From NCBI GenBank assembly GCA_004335635.1, contig QAXH01006562.1, positions 124,346-188,345 of the forward strand: a stretch of DNA of 64,000 nt, written 5' to 3'. This document shows positions 1 through 12,900 of the stretch, piece by piece; the first letter of the stretch is position 1; each line of letters begins with the position of its first letter. This DNA comes from Chloromonas sp. AAM2 (taxonomy: Eukaryota; Chlorophyta; Chlorophyceae; Chlamydomonadales; Chlamydomonadaceae). Position numbers and translations under genes: made by a program. The notes under the pieces were generated by a model, which was given only the letters and a program-made list of their open reading frames with translations, searched no databases and was not told where the DNA came from.

Positions 1-132
1 TGGAGAGGCAGCACAGACAGAGCAACCCTTTGGCATTGGTAATGGTAGATAAATTCAATTCCAGTCAGATGTCTCCTCTTTTCGTGTCCACCTTGTCCGT
101 CCACCTCTCCCTGTCTTTCAGCCCAGGCGCCG

Positions 133-1146
133 TCACCCAGCCTTGCCAACGACTTCTCCCACTGTGCCTAGCTTTCTGTTGAACGCGCTTGACTGCCCAG
201 CCATTGAGCCCTCAGCGCTGCTGGCGGGGTACGCGCTAGATCCGGCCCATGCGCTCTGTGCTGCGCTGTACGAAGGCCGTCCCCCCTGAGTGGACGCTGA
301 CGGATGTGACCCGTTCACAGTTGTCGTACACGCGCTGTTGCCTGAATGGCTAACTCTGTTCGACAAACAAATGTGCGTGCTAAAATGTTGGTTTTGCCAA
401 GAGGCGGTCTTGGACGCATCCAAGACGAGCAGCCAGCGCACCATGTGCACGCACTTGAGGTGGATGCCGGGCACCTGCAACAGAAAAACGGTTTCCGGCA
501 GCTGCGGAAGGCGCGCCCGGTCCGGTGAGTGCCGCTTGGTCGCTTCATACAGGGCCATAGATTCAGCTGCCCATTCGTACAGCACCTGAGACGCAACAAG
601 AGGTCATAATCCAATCGCAATCTTGAGGCAGTAGTTTAATGCACTTGCGGTAGGGGACAGGGACGAGCGATACAACGTTGTACACCGTTCAATGTTCACC
701 TGATACATACAATGCAACTTTCATAGGCCTACACTCAAATACCCAACTGCCTTTACCTTGTATCCAGTGTACACCAACTCTTCACAAGGCAATAAGATAT
801 ACTTTTATAGCTGCACGCCCCACCGCCACTCCTCACCTGCCCTCAAGGTGCAACCCATTCAGCGAGCAAGTGTGCAATGTAGGGCAGTGCCAGAGTGGAA
901 TCCTTGCAACCCTTGGTGCGCGTCTCCACCGTCCTCACGATCTCAATTGAACCGCCCCTCACACCACAACTCACTGACATCCGTGTCCCACACTATGCAT
1001 GCTGCTCACCAGCTACAGTACCGTGGGATAACCCATGATTAGCAATGTATTGATTATGAGTATGAGTATGGTGATGGTGATGAGGATGATGCGTATGAGT
1101 ATGATGATAACTATGATGAGGGTGATGGTGAGGATCATGAGTATGA

Positions 1147-1188
<42 letters not shown>

Positions 1189-4100
1189 TGATGATGATGA
1201 TGGCCATCTGCTCACCTGGCCCCCATCATCCACCATGCGCTCAGACAGCGCCTCAATGATCTGCAGCTGCAGGTCGAACAGCGGCGCCACGTCCACCGCC
1301 TTGACGGCCCCAGGGCTGCAGCCCGCATCCACCACCGCCTGCCGCATCACCTGCGTTGAGATGTGGAAATCTTTGAGGTTGGAATTGATGCCTGGGATTG
1401 GAAAAATATGAACCACTCGACCACTCCTGCGTGGAATGGCTGTACTTCCTCATCATGGTGATGGCTTTACGCAAGAGTTTGCTGCTGCGGGATTGAACCC
1501 CTGTTTGTTTGCTATGCACTTCGAGACATGATTGCTCCATCTTGTAGCATGACAAAAACGCTCGCGATGTAAACCGAGACACACGCGCACGCACACGCCC
1601 GCCCGCACCTCCTGGTAGCGCCGACCCCCTCTGCCGCCCGAGTCCGGGCCCAGGCCCACGCCCAGATGCGGCCCCACCACTCTCTTTGCCACATCCAACG
1701 CCTGGTCATCCTGGCCTTGGACGCTGCGGACAGGCAGACAATTGCAGCTTGCATGCACCTATGTTTGCGTTGGCTTGCTAATTGTCCTGCCGGAGGCAAC
1801 GGTGTGGTAAAGTGAATGTGTTCGATTCAGTGCTACATGCGAGGTTACTTGATGGACTGACCGCTCCTGCATGAATGATCTCCCTTGATGCAGATGTGTG
1901 CTTGCTTGCAGCCAGCTGATGCGCTGCAGAACCAACCTCACAAATGTGTTTTCCAGCTTAAGCCCAGCCCATGCAATCCACGACACATGTGAGCAGTTGC
2001 AAGCCCATGAGCATGGCTTGCTTGCGGTTCCCATCCTGTTGCCTGACCCACCCGTGCAGCTGCAGCAGGTTGAGCGCTATAATCATGGCATCAGCACACC
2101 GCTTGGCCTGTTTGCACAGGTTCAGGCCTTGGGAATACAGCTCCTGCACCGCACACATGGCAGGAAGTACAAGATTCGGGCACAATCACAATTTGCATGC
2201 ACACTGCACGTGTGTCGCACAACACGGTGCTTGTGCCAGTCAGTCACAACCCGCAGCATCCCAGTATCCTGACCCAGCTTCCTATGACCTCCTGGCTGAA
2301 TGCCTGCCCTGAACCTCTCGCTCCTGTTCAAACTTGGGTCAGTGCCTGTCAGTTGGCCTCCGATCTCTTGCTTTTTGCTGGGCTCTGCCTCGCCTTTGGT
2401 CGGTGCATTGAGTTGGCTGATGAAACCAGGCCAAGCACCACCCACCTCCGCTTCCTTAAAGCGCCCCTGCGCCACACACAGTCCCGCATGGTTGCTCATC
2501 ATGAGGCCGCGGGCATGCAAGAGGTAGGGGTCGCTTGCATGCAGCCTCTCCATGGGCTGAGCCATGACTTCCGCGGCGCTGACCAAGGGTTGCGAGGGGC
2601 TGGGGTTCTCTGGCGACACGGGCACATCCCCCACCGGTGTGCTAGCTGAGAGGCCTGCTTTGGAGGCGCTGCGGGGGAGGGAGGCGGAGGAGGCGGGGGC
2701 GGACCAGAGCAGGGCGGTGCGCAACTGATGGTCCGACTCGCTCATGTTCATGTTCCACCTGAGGTACACCAGGCAAACCAGCATAACAGGTGCACCATTG
2801 ATGCGTAGAGCGCACATGGTAGCAGAGTCAGGCAAGAAGAAGATGGTCCACCTGAGATACACCGCGCCAACCAGCGTAACTGGTGCATCGCGTGCTCAAT
2901 ACCAAGGAAACACAGGTAGCTGCCTGTATGATTGCTGGGCACATCCCTGATGCACATCGTGCGCCAACAGCAAGGAAACACAAGAAGTGACAGCCAATCA
3001 GCACAGTTGACAGGTGAGCTATTGACCATGCAGAGTACAAGGTAATGGACTAGCACAACGGAACACAAGGAATGAGACACAACGGCGTCTGCTGTAAGAG
3101 GCGCCTGCAACTGGTATGTCTGACACGGGCAATGGCATGAGCATCAGCACTGTGCATGTGTGGCTGACCTGAGCAGGAGCGCGAGGTTGTTAGCCGTGGC
3201 CGCCGCCTCCTGTCGCACCAGCGCCAGCTGCCCCTTGCCCTTGAGGCCCCGCAGCTTGAGTATCAGCTGGTGTGGGCTCACACGCACCTCGCCCAGCCGA
3301 GGCATCTAAGAGCAGCAACATGAGAAATGGGTGAAAAAGGGGTGAAGGCCGGTTGTGACCGCTGACAAATCTAAGACAATGGCTGGTGGAGCAGCGCCCA
3401 ACACAGCAATCTGTCATGGCCGAAAGCTGAACAGTGCCGATGTAGTAAAGGAAGGGTGGTGTCATGGACGCAACAGACCATGTCACACCATGTTGACATG
3501 AGATCAGAAACGTTTGCCGGCATGCATTGTGAATGCTACAGGTCGTGCAATGCGCACTAAGGCCGGCCCTTGCGCTCGTCTTTCAATGTCAGCATTTTGA
3601 AGCTGCTGTGTGTGTGTGTGTGTGTGATGATAAAACGCAACTGCCAAGCCTTCCCCTTCAACACTGCCCCTCATCCACCTGCACGGTGCGTTCGGCCACC
3701 AGCTGCGTCTTCTCGTGTATTTGCGCCGCAGTGGGCGCCACGGAAGCCGCTGCGAGTGTGTTGGTGGCTATTTCCCTGTAGGGCGCAGCTAGTGTGGCGG
3801 TCAGCTTTGCTGCAGCTGTCATCGCCAGACGCCCTATCGTCGATCCGTGGTCGATCCCGGTATGATCGGAGACGCGTGTAGCATCCCTTCGAGCTGGCAT
3901 GGTCTCAGAACGGATTAGCGGGGGAGGATCAGAACCGACAGTGGAAAGCAGCCCAGGGTCAGCCTGTGCCGGCCGCACTCGCGGTGCTGCATTGCCCGAG
4001 TTTCGGGCACTCGGTGCACTCATCAGCAACGGGTCGACTGACTCTGCACTCGCCTGCGGGTCGATTTCAATAACCTTGGACAAGCTCACAGTGCGTGTGT

Positions 4101-7100
4101 GCCTCGAGTTGGCAGTTTCGCCGTGAAAACGAGACAGCACTTGTGGCCGGGATGGCTGGGGGGGCTGTTGTTGGGAAGCTGCCATTGCCTCCTGAAACTG
4201 ACGCGACGTGAGAGAGAGAGTAGCCAATTCGCGCTCACGGTCTGCACTGCTTGTTGCGTTATTTGCAGCAGGAGAATCTCGGCCGGATGTGGTGCTCAAA
4301 CTGCTTGCGCTGCCACCACCACTGCTGCGCAGCCTTCCCTCGCTCATAGTCCTGCCGCCGGTTGCTGGGGGTGCGGAGGATCGGGGCTTGGCACCAGCAC
4401 TATTCGATGCAGGCTCCCCATCCAACAAGCTGTTGATACTGAGCTGAAGCGACCGGGATCTCCGAGCCAAGGTTACTGGCGGCAAGTCGTCAGTCGGTTC
4501 CAGAACAATGCCTGATGCATCGAGGGAGCTGCGCCCTTGCGAGCTGTGGCCTGATCTGGCAGCAATTGGGGGTGCGTCAGGTTTCTGGCTGGCCCTTCCG
4601 TTTGTGGTCACCTCTGATGCAAGCGACTCCTGGACCACACTGAGGCTGGACCCGGGTGCGCCAAACGCTGGTGGCCTGTCAAGAGAGCGTCTTGGAGATG
4701 AGGAGTTGAACATGACTGCACTTTTGGCCGGCAGACGGCCACGAGCAAGCGGGCTATTGACAGCAAGCCCAGTGGATTGGGTTGTCAGGCCCATCTCTGC
4801 CGTTGCAGCAGGCGACAGGCTGGCTTGTGGGTCAGCAGTTGATGGCACACTGCGAAGGGAACTTGCGTGGGAATCCAGCCCAGGCCGGTCGGCAGCACCG
4901 CCACCACGGGTGTCATTGGAAGTGCTGATGCGGCGCAGGCTGCGGGCAATGCCTACGCTCAAGCGTGCAAGGCCACGGGGGGCCGGTGCTGGGGCAGTGG
5001 GAGCGGAGGCGAAGACGTACGTCTGCAAGCAAGGCAAAACTCGCTTGTTCACCCAGTAGGGTAAAGTTGCCAAAGAATGAGCTTGACATGACAATGATGA
5101 TGCATGGTGCCACTTGAAATAGCGTGAAGTGAGCTTGCGGCTGTCTGTCATCATCGTTTCCTGTGCTGCCGTGCTTATTTCTGCTATCCCTCCGCAACAG
5201 GATATAGTCGGCTATCTGAGAACGTACATGATTGCAATCAAGATAGGGCTATCTGATTGGTTGTGCACGTGAACAGCACGAACAATGTGCGCTCTAGATA
5301 ACCCCATCCTGGAGAGCTTGTGTACGCACCGCTGCGTCCAACAATGCCATGTAGATGCCCAGCGCTTTGCGATAAGTGGCCTCTGCCAAAACCCAGTTGT
5401 GCTGCACCTGCACACGCCAAACAAGTCAGAAACAAACTTGGCAAAAGCTTGCAATGAACTCTAGAAGGCGCATGAACTTTGAAAGCGGGGAACAGCCCAC
5501 GCTCACATCACGTTCATAATTTCAAGCAAAGAGCAAGTCAAAGGCATTTGCCTTTGATTGTCAATTGACAGCACTACAGTCACCAAGCATGAACTGCATG
5601 GGAATGGGTCAGAATCGACAGTGCAGTACGACGACGCTGTTTTGCCACGATCACATGCACAGTCGAAAATACCATGAGCACATGTACTCTAATAAGCGTC
5701 CCATGCCTGCACCCGCCTGCTGCAGGTCCGCCAGCCCCAGCAGGCAGTGCGCCGCCAGCTGGTGGTTGGGCGGCAGCTCCTCCTCCGCAGCCATCTGCCC
5801 CTGCTCGTATACATGGAGCGCATCCTGCGTCAACAAACCACCACACGTGATGGTGGCAAGTGACGCTGCTTGCAGCAACCCGCACATGGTTTGGCTGCTC
5901 CGCATGCCAGCCCTGTACTTGAGTATCTGCGCGTGCTAAGCACCCTTGGATCAAGGAATCACCACAAACTTGCCACCCCAGGCACACGGATCTGCTTGCA
6001 GCAGGCCGCAGGTAACTTGGCTGATCGGGTGCCAGCTACTTAACCCTCGATTGTGTGGGCAGAGCGTATAATCATGGACTTGTTGAAGTCAAACCCAGAA
6101 TGTGCTCATGCACACAACGTTGGTTGTCGTTGAGAGGACAACTTCAGGTGCACTTGGAGGCCAACGCGAGGAGTATCACACGCATCATCAGACGAGCCGC
6201 ACCTTTGCTTTGCCTGCTGTCGACAGCATCATGCCCATGATGGTGAAGCAGGACACCACATTCACCGCCTGCTTGCGCTGCAACTCCTGGGCGGCCGCCT
6301 CAGGCACATGCCAGCTGTGTGAGCAGCCCAGCAAGTGCACACAAGGTATAAGTTGGCCTCTGATCACTGTACAGACACGGACACCCTGTGCGCGCCACAA
6401 GCTTGAAGCTTGCATGGCCTGGAAGCAACGCCCAGGTCCTCCGGTTCATCACAATACCTTGCCATGCATGCGGCTTCAGCACTACCATGATAATTTGCAG
6501 GCCAAACGCACACAGCCACATGGTATGCTCTCCATCACGAGCTGGCCATGCCACCAAGCCACTGCTGGGTCCCAGGCTGTTTGGCGCGATGTGCAATCCC
6601 TGTGGCGCCCAGCCTGAGCTTCGCACTGGTTTGAGCCCTAGCCGTCCTTTGCAACGCAAGTATGCTGATGTTGTGTATGGAGCTTCATCCATCTTCTGTT
6701 CCACTTGCAGGACGATAAAGATGTAACGCTGCAGGTGCTGAGCGTACCTTGCATGACCTACGCCCTACCTGCTGCTGACCTGCTGCATGGCATGCGCCCT
6801 ACCTGCTGCTGACCTGCTGCATGGCCATGCTGCACTTGACTGCCAAGCCGCACATGGGCTCGGCCTTGGCCAGTTGCACCCTAGTGGTTGCGCTGTTGAT
6901 CAGCTGGACGATGGCACCAGCCAGGGTGGCCAGCGTGTCAGGGTGGTTGAGGCCGAGGCAAGACTTGCGGATCTCAAAAGCCTGCAAGGCACAGAATGCG
7001 TAGTGCACTTATTCAGTGTGATGGGTGTCATGGGTGTGACAGACGCTGGGTGCCCAGATAGTGATGAATGAGTCCTCTTACATTCTATCTGCCAATCTCA

Positions 7101-8478
7101 TTCTAGCAATGAGCAGGGGGCAGGCCCTGGCGCAACTTTTGACCCCTGATGGGAGAAGCCCAGTTTCTTCACGACAATGGCCTAGGCACCCTCCAAAAGC
7201 TTAACTTCAGATTCTGGGGGCATTCTGAGCTGGTTAGGAACAGGGGGGTTTAGGGGTGGGCCAGGGGTGCACAAGGAAATGGGAGGCCGCAAGAGAAAAA
7301 TCGTTTTGCAGGCCAACCATGGGCCAGCATCATGATCTGACTATGCCATTGTGACGAGTTCATTGCAATCTACGCAATGGCATATACTATGTGGCCCGGA
7401 AACCCATGCTGGGTGCAGAAACGGTCGACAACTGGCGGGGTGACGCGGCCCGGCACAGGACTCTGTGATCCTGGGAACTGACTACACTTCCTTTCAATAG
7501 TGCATTGGAAAGTGATCATGAAACTGAGCACAATGGCATACTCAACCCAGGCACGACCAGTAACCGACAAGTGGGGCCAGAAACGACCAGTAACAGCCAG
7601 GGACTGTGCCCTAGAAACTGACTCAAACATGCAAAGTTGTTTGTTCTCCATAGTGCAATGAAAAGCTGTCGTGAAACTGAGCATAATGGCATACTCAAAC
7701 TCGTGATGGGCCTGTAGATTGGATGTGAGGAAGGGTGTGTGGTCAGGCCTCCCCCTCTGACCAAAAGTGAATTAGGCGTCGGAAGAATCTTGCATGCCTC
7801 CCCCTTGTAAACAAGTCATCACCGAGTGACCTGACTACACTCGCCTCTTCAGTTTCGACTAGTTTGCATTCCTGCATCCTGAAAATCTACACTCATCATC
7901 AATGAGTTTCTACCGGGCATTCTGACCCCAGCCAAGCAGTCTTGATAAAGGTGTTCCTTGCCATACCAAGTTGCATGTAGATTGCCCGCAGGCTGCAGCC
8001 TGGTCAGTCAAGATACAGCAGCACACAGATTGCTGCCGAACAAACACACAGCCAACCTGCATGTATTGGCGAGTTGCCTTCTGCAGCGCCGAGTGCAGCT
8101 CTGTGTCCTTGAATTCAAAGTCCTGCAGCGAGCGGAGACGCCAAGCAGCACCGTGTTGGCAGCCGTTACGGTATACATATCATCATTGTTCATCAATTGC
8201 CCCACATGACCGTGCCTCAGCCAAAGGTGCCATGTCTTTGGGTCGCAATGCACCTGCACTGCTCAGCTCCACTTGACATCGGTAGCAGGGCTGTTCACGC
8301 CCACACCACTGCATTGTCAAGTCGCAAGGGCGTTGTGGTGCTACTTGGTCGCACTATCATCTGATGATACAGTGCGTCTTGGGCGCTTCAGGGTTCCACA
8401 CGCACCCACACCCACACACCCACACCCACACCCACACGCACCCACACGCACCCACACGCACCACGTCCACCTGTTCGT

Positions 8479-8543
<65 letters not shown>

Positions 8544-8588
8544 CNNNNNNNNNNNNNNNNNNNNNNNNNNNNNNNNNNNNNNNNNNNN

Positions 8589-8650
<62 letters not shown>

Positions 8651-9338
8651 CTTTGACACCCCACATGCGTAGTCCACCCACCCTGGTCTGCAGCATGCCC
8701 AGCTCCGCATCTGCGAGGTACACCATTGCGCTGGCCGTCTCCGGGTGGTCCTCGCCCCACGAGCGCTCGTACACAGCCAGCACGGACTGAAGCAGCCGCT
8801 GGGCCTGCTCAAGCTTGTTCTGATTGCGCAGCAACTGGCCTATCCGCATCTGCAGCAAAGCAAAGCAGGTTCGCCGTCCAAGTGTTTCCTGTTTGGTCAA
8901 GCTTAGGCCAAGGTTAGTCAAGCATATGCTGAGCCGTTTGGCCAGCACTAGTCTGAGTGCCTGCAGTACCCAGCAGCACTGGTGTCTGGCCTGCGAATCC
9001 CAGTACTGCACACTGGTGACTGCAACCAGACCTGTTCTGAGCATCCGCTTTCCCAAAAAGCTGCCAATCTAATTGGAACCAACCCACATTGCGTAGGTGC
9101 GGTGACTGGCAAGCATCAGCCCGTGTAAATCTCCGTACACAGGCTGTATTGGTCGCAATGCCTGCGCCTCATGGGCCGTGTGTGCGCACCCACCTGTACG
9201 TAGGCCACGTCGGCATGCTTCTCTCCCATGGCCTTGGCTAGACCACGCTGGGCCTGAGGGACAAAGAAAAGCACACAGCATCGCTGCATGAAACACTTTC
9301 TCTTCTCTGTCTCTCTGTCTCTCTGTCTCTCTGTCTCT

Positions 9339-9369
<31 letters not shown>

Positions 9370-9874
9370 CCCTGTCCTGTTGCTTGCTTGCTTGTTGATG
9401 TGGCTCTAAAACATTTCAGATGCTCTCCTTCTGTGCCAGTGGAAAGAACAAGAACGAAGCTGCGTTGGCGCTTGCGCAACTACTTCTGAAAACAGCCTTG
9501 GCCTGACTTCAGCACCAGGCAACCAGCACGCGCTTTAACAGACTGATAGACGCTACGCATGTTCCCACCCAACTGAATCTTACCGCAAAGTACAGCTTGA
9601 TAGCCTCTGACACGTGCGTGTCATTGAGTCTGAGAATGTCTGCCAGGGCCATCATAGCGCGTGCTGACTCCGCCCCGCGGGTCAGGCGCCGGAGCCTGGA
9701 GCCCTTGTTGAGGCGCCTCAGAGGCCGGGCCAGGGGCACAGACATCATTTTGTCAGCACGGGCGTGCTGAACCACACACACTTCGCGCACCAGTGCCTCA
9801 GCCTGAAGCCACAAATAGACACGCACACGCAGACTGACTGCACTATCAAGAACTTGCAAGTGCTAGTGTGAGGG

Positions 9875-9909
<35 letters not shown>

Positions 9910-12900
9910 TTTTGACATCTCTGCAACGTCTCCCACATGTAATACACAAGATGGCGTGAACATCAATAACACATCTGCGCAAGAAGTGTGTTAGCTGCAC
10001 CACTTGCCCTGTCTGCCTGCCCCTGGCCCATGAGTGCCCTGGCCAGCAGGATGGTGCAGGGCAGGGAGGTGGGCACGGTCAGCTCAAGCGGCTCCGGCAC
10101 CTTAGCAGCGGCGGCATTGCCACCCCGATCAACACCATACACCTGCGGAGCAGCAAGGCAGTAACAGACACTGACAACAGCGTACAGAATGGCCAGTATA
10201 CTTCAATTAATGCTCAAAAGCCGCAGCCGCTAAGAAATCAACAAATTGACAGCCTAGGTAGGACCTTAGCGGAATCTGTACAATCAAGCAACAGCAGCAA
10301 CGGGGCCTTCACAGAAGCTGCAAGGGCACGGGCATTTAGGTTTGAGCAGCATCCTTCGCCGTAAAGCATGAAGTGAAGCCAAACAAGCATGCGAGAATGG
10401 GATTGGCATCCTGCACGGTGAAGTGGAAGTGATCAGCTAATGCTGACAAGGGCCAAGCAGTCAAACGGTGATCAGTTGAAAAGGATACGTGCGCAAATTA
10501 GAGTGCCAAGAGGTTCATCCAGGACGTTCAGCCAGGAGGCCAGGCTGTGCGGATCACAATCATCGGCACATCCGCGTGCAGGCTACAGCACTGGCTGGCC
10601 ACTGCTACCTCAGACAATAGAACCTGCCACCCTACTCCGTACGCATCCAACTCGAGTAATTCGACCACTGGTGCAACCCCGTGGCGTCCTGTGTGCATTT
10701 CGACTGACCTTCGCGCTGAAGTGAGCACCTGACATGCATGTGGCCCTGCTGCGCACGCGGCCCGCCACCGAGGGCCCTGGCTCGTGCATGCTCAGCTTGT
10801 ACGCCTCCTGCAGGGAACACAGGGGCAGGCGGCACGCTCAATGGTGCTGGTAGGCGCAGCATACAGTGATGGCAGGAGTCATCAGCTTTAGGGGCTGGAC
10901 AAACCACCCAGCCCGGCCACATGCGAGTACAGGACTGACGTCATGTCATAGCTGGTATGCAAGCACTTGCTGCCCTTAACTCTATTTCCCGCTGTCGCCC
11001 TCCAAACCAAGCCATCAACTCGATCACGTCTGACTTATCCGACCTCCGGTGCATCTCCATCTATGGTTGCCTTGCCCAGCAGATCCCTGCCATTGCCCTT
11101 GCAAGGATTTTGCGATGCAAGGATAGTGATGCTGTACATGAAGCTTGAGCCATCTTCTGTTCCACGTTAAACCATACAGATGTAGAAGACACTCACTCAA
11201 TCACACCCCTGCCATCGCCCTCACACACCTCTGCCATCGCCCTTGCATCGTCCCACTGCTTGAGCAGCAGCAGCAGCTCCGTGCAGTGCATGAGCAGTGT
11301 CAGCGGGCTCTGGTCCTTCAGCTCTGTGCGGTGATCCTCCCACAGGCCGATGGCCTGCTTGTAGATCTCAATAGCGTGTGTGTAGTTACCGTGCAGCTGG
11401 ATGATCATGGCGCACACGTGCAGGTCCTGTGTAAGGGAGCAGCCATGCATCATGTCGCATGATGCCAAGTCACACATGCCAAAGGCCAGACACATGCAAG
11501 CATAAGGCCACCCATGATGGAACTGGCAAGTCGGCCGGCATGAGTGCCTTGGCAGTATGGGAAGAAGATAAGAGAAAAAAAGAAGGTACAGAGCAGGTTG
11601 AGGAGAAGCTATTCGACACCAAGCAGGCCCTGTCTTGCGAACCAACTCCTCACAAAAGCAACAAACAAACAATCACCAAAGCTGTGACTTGTGTTGTATC
11701 ATGTGAACACTTGGAAGCCATTAAGCACGCAGGCATGGGCATTTCTGATCATCAGTCATCACAACTGATAACAAGCAAACTAGCAGTAATAACCAGTAAT
11801 AACCAGCAGCACAACGGCGCTCTAGATATCTCGTTACTCGATGCATGAAACACACCATCACCTCCAACCCAGATGCACATGCATATCAGCAAATGTGCAC
11901 ACCCACAGAGACACACACACACACACACACACACACCCACATGCACCCACATGCACAGCTGATGCAACGTCCTCCTTGTCAGCGTCTGTGGACTGCTCCA
12001 TTGCCTGCATTATTGAGCGCGCCATCTGCCGGGCGCTGTCCGCCATGGCTTGGCGCACCTGCAGGGTACAAGCCAGACGCCCAGGCCCGCATGCACTTGT
12101 CAACACCTCTGGCAGAGCCATGCAGGTGCTTGGACGTGCCAATGCACTGCCTCTCGCAACACGCACATCACTGCTTCATGCGTGGTTGCTGAAGTGCATG
12201 CAAACACAGTCTTCCTTTGCTGGCACAGTTCAGCAGGCACGCCCCCCACCCAGGGCATACAACTCTAGTCCATCCTGGCAACAAACATAACAGTCAAGCT
12301 GGCCACTGTTTTCTGGCATTGCACTTTCGTTCGGTTGCCTCCCTTCTTGACTCAAGCAGCCCTCTCTAGTGCACCGAGCCCTAGTTGTTGCCCTTGTCAA
12401 AGTGGCACCCCGTGTCCAGCCGCCGACACACCGTTTTGTTGACCCTCGCCACCCCCCTGCTCATGAGCTGGTCCAGCAGCCAGTCCTTGTCGAAGTCCCG
12501 CATCAGGCTGGCGTTGCGCACGTCCAGGTGGAGCATCTCGTTGCGCAAATAGCGCGGGTCCACGCAGCTGGGAAGAACCTGCACACACACAGGACATGGC
12601 AGAAGGTCCAGCTGTAGTGATAACACACACAGCAACCACCCACAACACGGTGGCACTGCATCACGGACAGTCATTAAACAAGCTGGGGCAAACGTGCCTG
12701 CACGACCACCAGTAGCTGCATGCCCGCATGCCTGATCCCTGAATTACCAAGCGCGTAATTCTCAGAGAGTTCTATCTGGTCTAGCTGTACTACCGTGATA
12801 AGCCATGTAATGACAAATGATGCCCAAATGGAAAACGTGCCTGTCTGCATGGGTGCTTGAGGAATGACCATGCAGTCCTTTGCCCAATCATAGGACCTCC

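Noticed and set aside
1013..1260. Open frames of Ile/Leu or Met/Ser runs
   Set aside because: Translation of a trinucleotide repeat; no flanking coding signal.
8341..8812. Long open frames across the (CA)n tract and gap
   Set aside because: They consist of His-Thr or Cys-Val dipeptide repeats plus unknown residues; microsatellite artefacts.
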